NCBI GenBank assembly: GCA_031425195.1
Contig: JANPIX010000028.1
Location: 1 to 42,000, forward strand
From: JANPIX01 sp031425195
GTDB lineage: Bacteria; Pseudomonadota; Alphaproteobacteria; Rhodobacterales; Rhodobacteraceae
DNA length: 42,000 nucleotides
Reading direction: 5' to 3'
Shown one piece after another: positions 41,157-42,000 of the stretch. The translations under genes and the position numbers were made by a program. Under the pieces are notes generated by a model. It searched no databases. It was not told the origin of the DNA and was given only the letters and a program-made list of their open reading frames with translations. Within the stretch, counting starts at the first letter, position 1. Every line of letters begins with the position of its first letter.

Positions 41157-42000
41157 GTGCGCGCGCGGTGGTTTATACTGGTAGCCGTGGCCCTTTGGGC
41201 TGCGGCCCTGTCGCGCGACCGTTTCGATGCCTGGATTGCGGCGACAGACCTTCCCGCCCTTGTCATCGCCACCTCTGCCGAAGTGGTGGACCGCGACGGC
41301 GCACTTCTGCGCGCCTATACGGTGGCCGACGGCCGCTGGCGCATGGCGGTATCGCTGGGGCAGGTGGATGCCGCCTATGTCGACATGCTGGTAAGGTATG
41401 AGGACAAGCGTTTTTACTATCATTCCGGCGTCGATCTGACGGCGATGGCCCGCGCGGCGGTGCAGGCCTTGGTCAACGGCCACGTCGTGTCTGGCGGCTC
41501 CACCCTGACAATGCAAGTGGCCCGCCTGTTGGAAGAAGGCAGCACCGGGCGCATCAGTGGCAAGCTGCGCCAGATGCGCGTCGCACTGGCGCTGGAGCGG
41601 CGGCTGACCAAGGATCAGATCCTGACACTGTACCTTCACCTTGCGCCGTTTGGCGGCAACCTCGAAGGCGTGCGCGCGGCCAGCATCGCCTATTTCGGCA
41701 AGGAACCCCGCCGCCTGACCCCCGCCGAAGCCGCCCTTCTGGTGGCCATCCCGCAATCACCCGAACACCGCCGCCCCGACCGCGCCCTGCAGTCGTCCAC
41801 TGCCGCAAGGGCGCGCGTTCTGGCCCGTGCGGCGCGCGATGGCATCCTGAACGAAGACCAGTCCCGCGCCGCACTGACCGAAGCCGTCCCCACCGCCCGC
41901 CGCCCCTTTCCCCAACTCGCCCCCCAAATAACCGATCGCGTGCGCCGTGCCGATCCCACCGCCGCCCCCCTCAGCCTGACCATCGACGCCCAGCGGCAGG
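41157..42000 (+). CDS. pbpC: Penicillin-binding protein 1C, N-terminal part (runs off window)
   Basis: 281 codons are visible. An N-terminal signal-anchor helix (WFILVAVALWAAAL, about 5-18) is followed by the GT51 glycosyltransferase domain. Motif 1 YEDKRFYYHSGVD has the catalytic Glu82, then come GGSTLTMQVARLLE (113-126), RQMRVALALERRL, and LYLHLAPFGGNLEG with Glu170. The pattern is that of PbpC, which polymerises glycan strands. The transpeptidase domain lies outside the window. The start is probably the GTG at 41157, 7 nt after the alpha-2-macroglobulin stop, with GCAGG close by; the pair is one operon. Confidence 0.93.
   Translation, partial: MRARWFILVAVALWAAALSRDRFDAWIAATDLPALVIATSAEVVDRDGALLRAYTVADGRWRMAVSLGQVDAAYVDMLVRYEDKRFYYHSGVDLTAMARAAVQALVNGHVVSGGSTLTMQVARLLEEGSTGRISGKLRQMRVALALERRLTKDQILTLYLHLAPFGGNLEGVRAASIAYFGKEPRRLTPAEAALLVAIPQSPEHRRPDRALQSSTAARARVLARAARDGILNEDQSRAALTEAVPTARRPFPQLAPQITDRVRRADPTAAPLSLTIDAQRQ

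Noticed and set aside
1..42000. Mobile elements, phage genes, CRISPR arrays, tRNA genes
   Set aside because: No transposase, integrase or regularly spaced repeats, and no tRNA cloverleaf with a GGTTCGA-type T arm, were found by reading both strands.

Overview
The window looks like a chromosomal segment of an alphaproteobacterium, most probably a member of the Rhodobacteraceae (Roseobacter/Rhodobacter group). The clues are GC-rich coding sequence, ATGA/GTGA coupled gene overlaps, and a typical gene mix: YhhQ transporter, TspO, bacterial alpha-2-macroglobulin with PbpC, GH4/GH42 sugar genes, and oxidative galactose catabolism. This is inferred from protein style and gene content; there is no rRNA or other taxonomic marker except the first 44 codons of tuf. 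No insertion sequences, phage genes, CRISPR arrays or tRNA genes were seen.

Layout. 1-1.7 kb: tuf (cut by the window edge) diverging from a cytochrome P450. 1.7-6.9 kb: a leftward block with asd, a capsule-type glycan protein, two MFS transporters and a GNAT acetyltransferase. 7-20.2 kb: a large galactoside utilisation locus. Its leftward operon encodes a sugar-binding protein, two ABC permeases, a GH4 alpha-galactosidase, an SDR sugar dehydrogenase, DgoK, a second aldolase-type enzyme DgoA, an SMP-30 lactonase and a GH42 beta-galactosidase, nearly all overlapping by 1-4 nt. A divergent rightward pair encodes an IclR regulator and the ABC ATPase. A GH13 alpha-glucosidase faces the operon from its far end. 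Together these import galactosides, hydrolyse them and send galactose through the De Ley-Doudoroff route, but galactonate dehydratase is absent from the window. A good sigma70-like promoter pair and a 20-bp near-palindrome lie between the binding protein and the IclR gene.

20.2-25.7 kb: trhO (tRNA hydroxylation), pncA-pncB (NAD salvage), then a leftward coupled trio of arfB (ribosome rescue), a class III aminotransferase-fold enzyme and an APH-type kinase. The last two resemble an amino-alcohol kinase plus phospho-lyase pair. 25.68-25.97 kb: a non-coding, AT-richer interval packed with inverted repeats. It reads leftward as a structured leader or small RNA: a promoter-like TTGACA, a Shine-Dalgarno fully complementary to the 16S 3' end, an 18-codon ORF, a long-range stem that would hide that Shine-Dalgarno, a strong terminator-like hairpin and a perfect DnaA box, all just ahead of arfB. 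This is the most unusual thing in the window.

26-32.7 kb: yhhQ, a phytase-like esterase-domain exported protein, the murein endopeptidase MepA, a UMF1-type transporter, yggT, recQ and tspO. 33-42 kb: a soluble hybrid histidine kinase diverging from a very large alpha-2-macroglobulin that is followed at once by pbpC (cut by the window edge), the usual periplasmic defence/repair pair.
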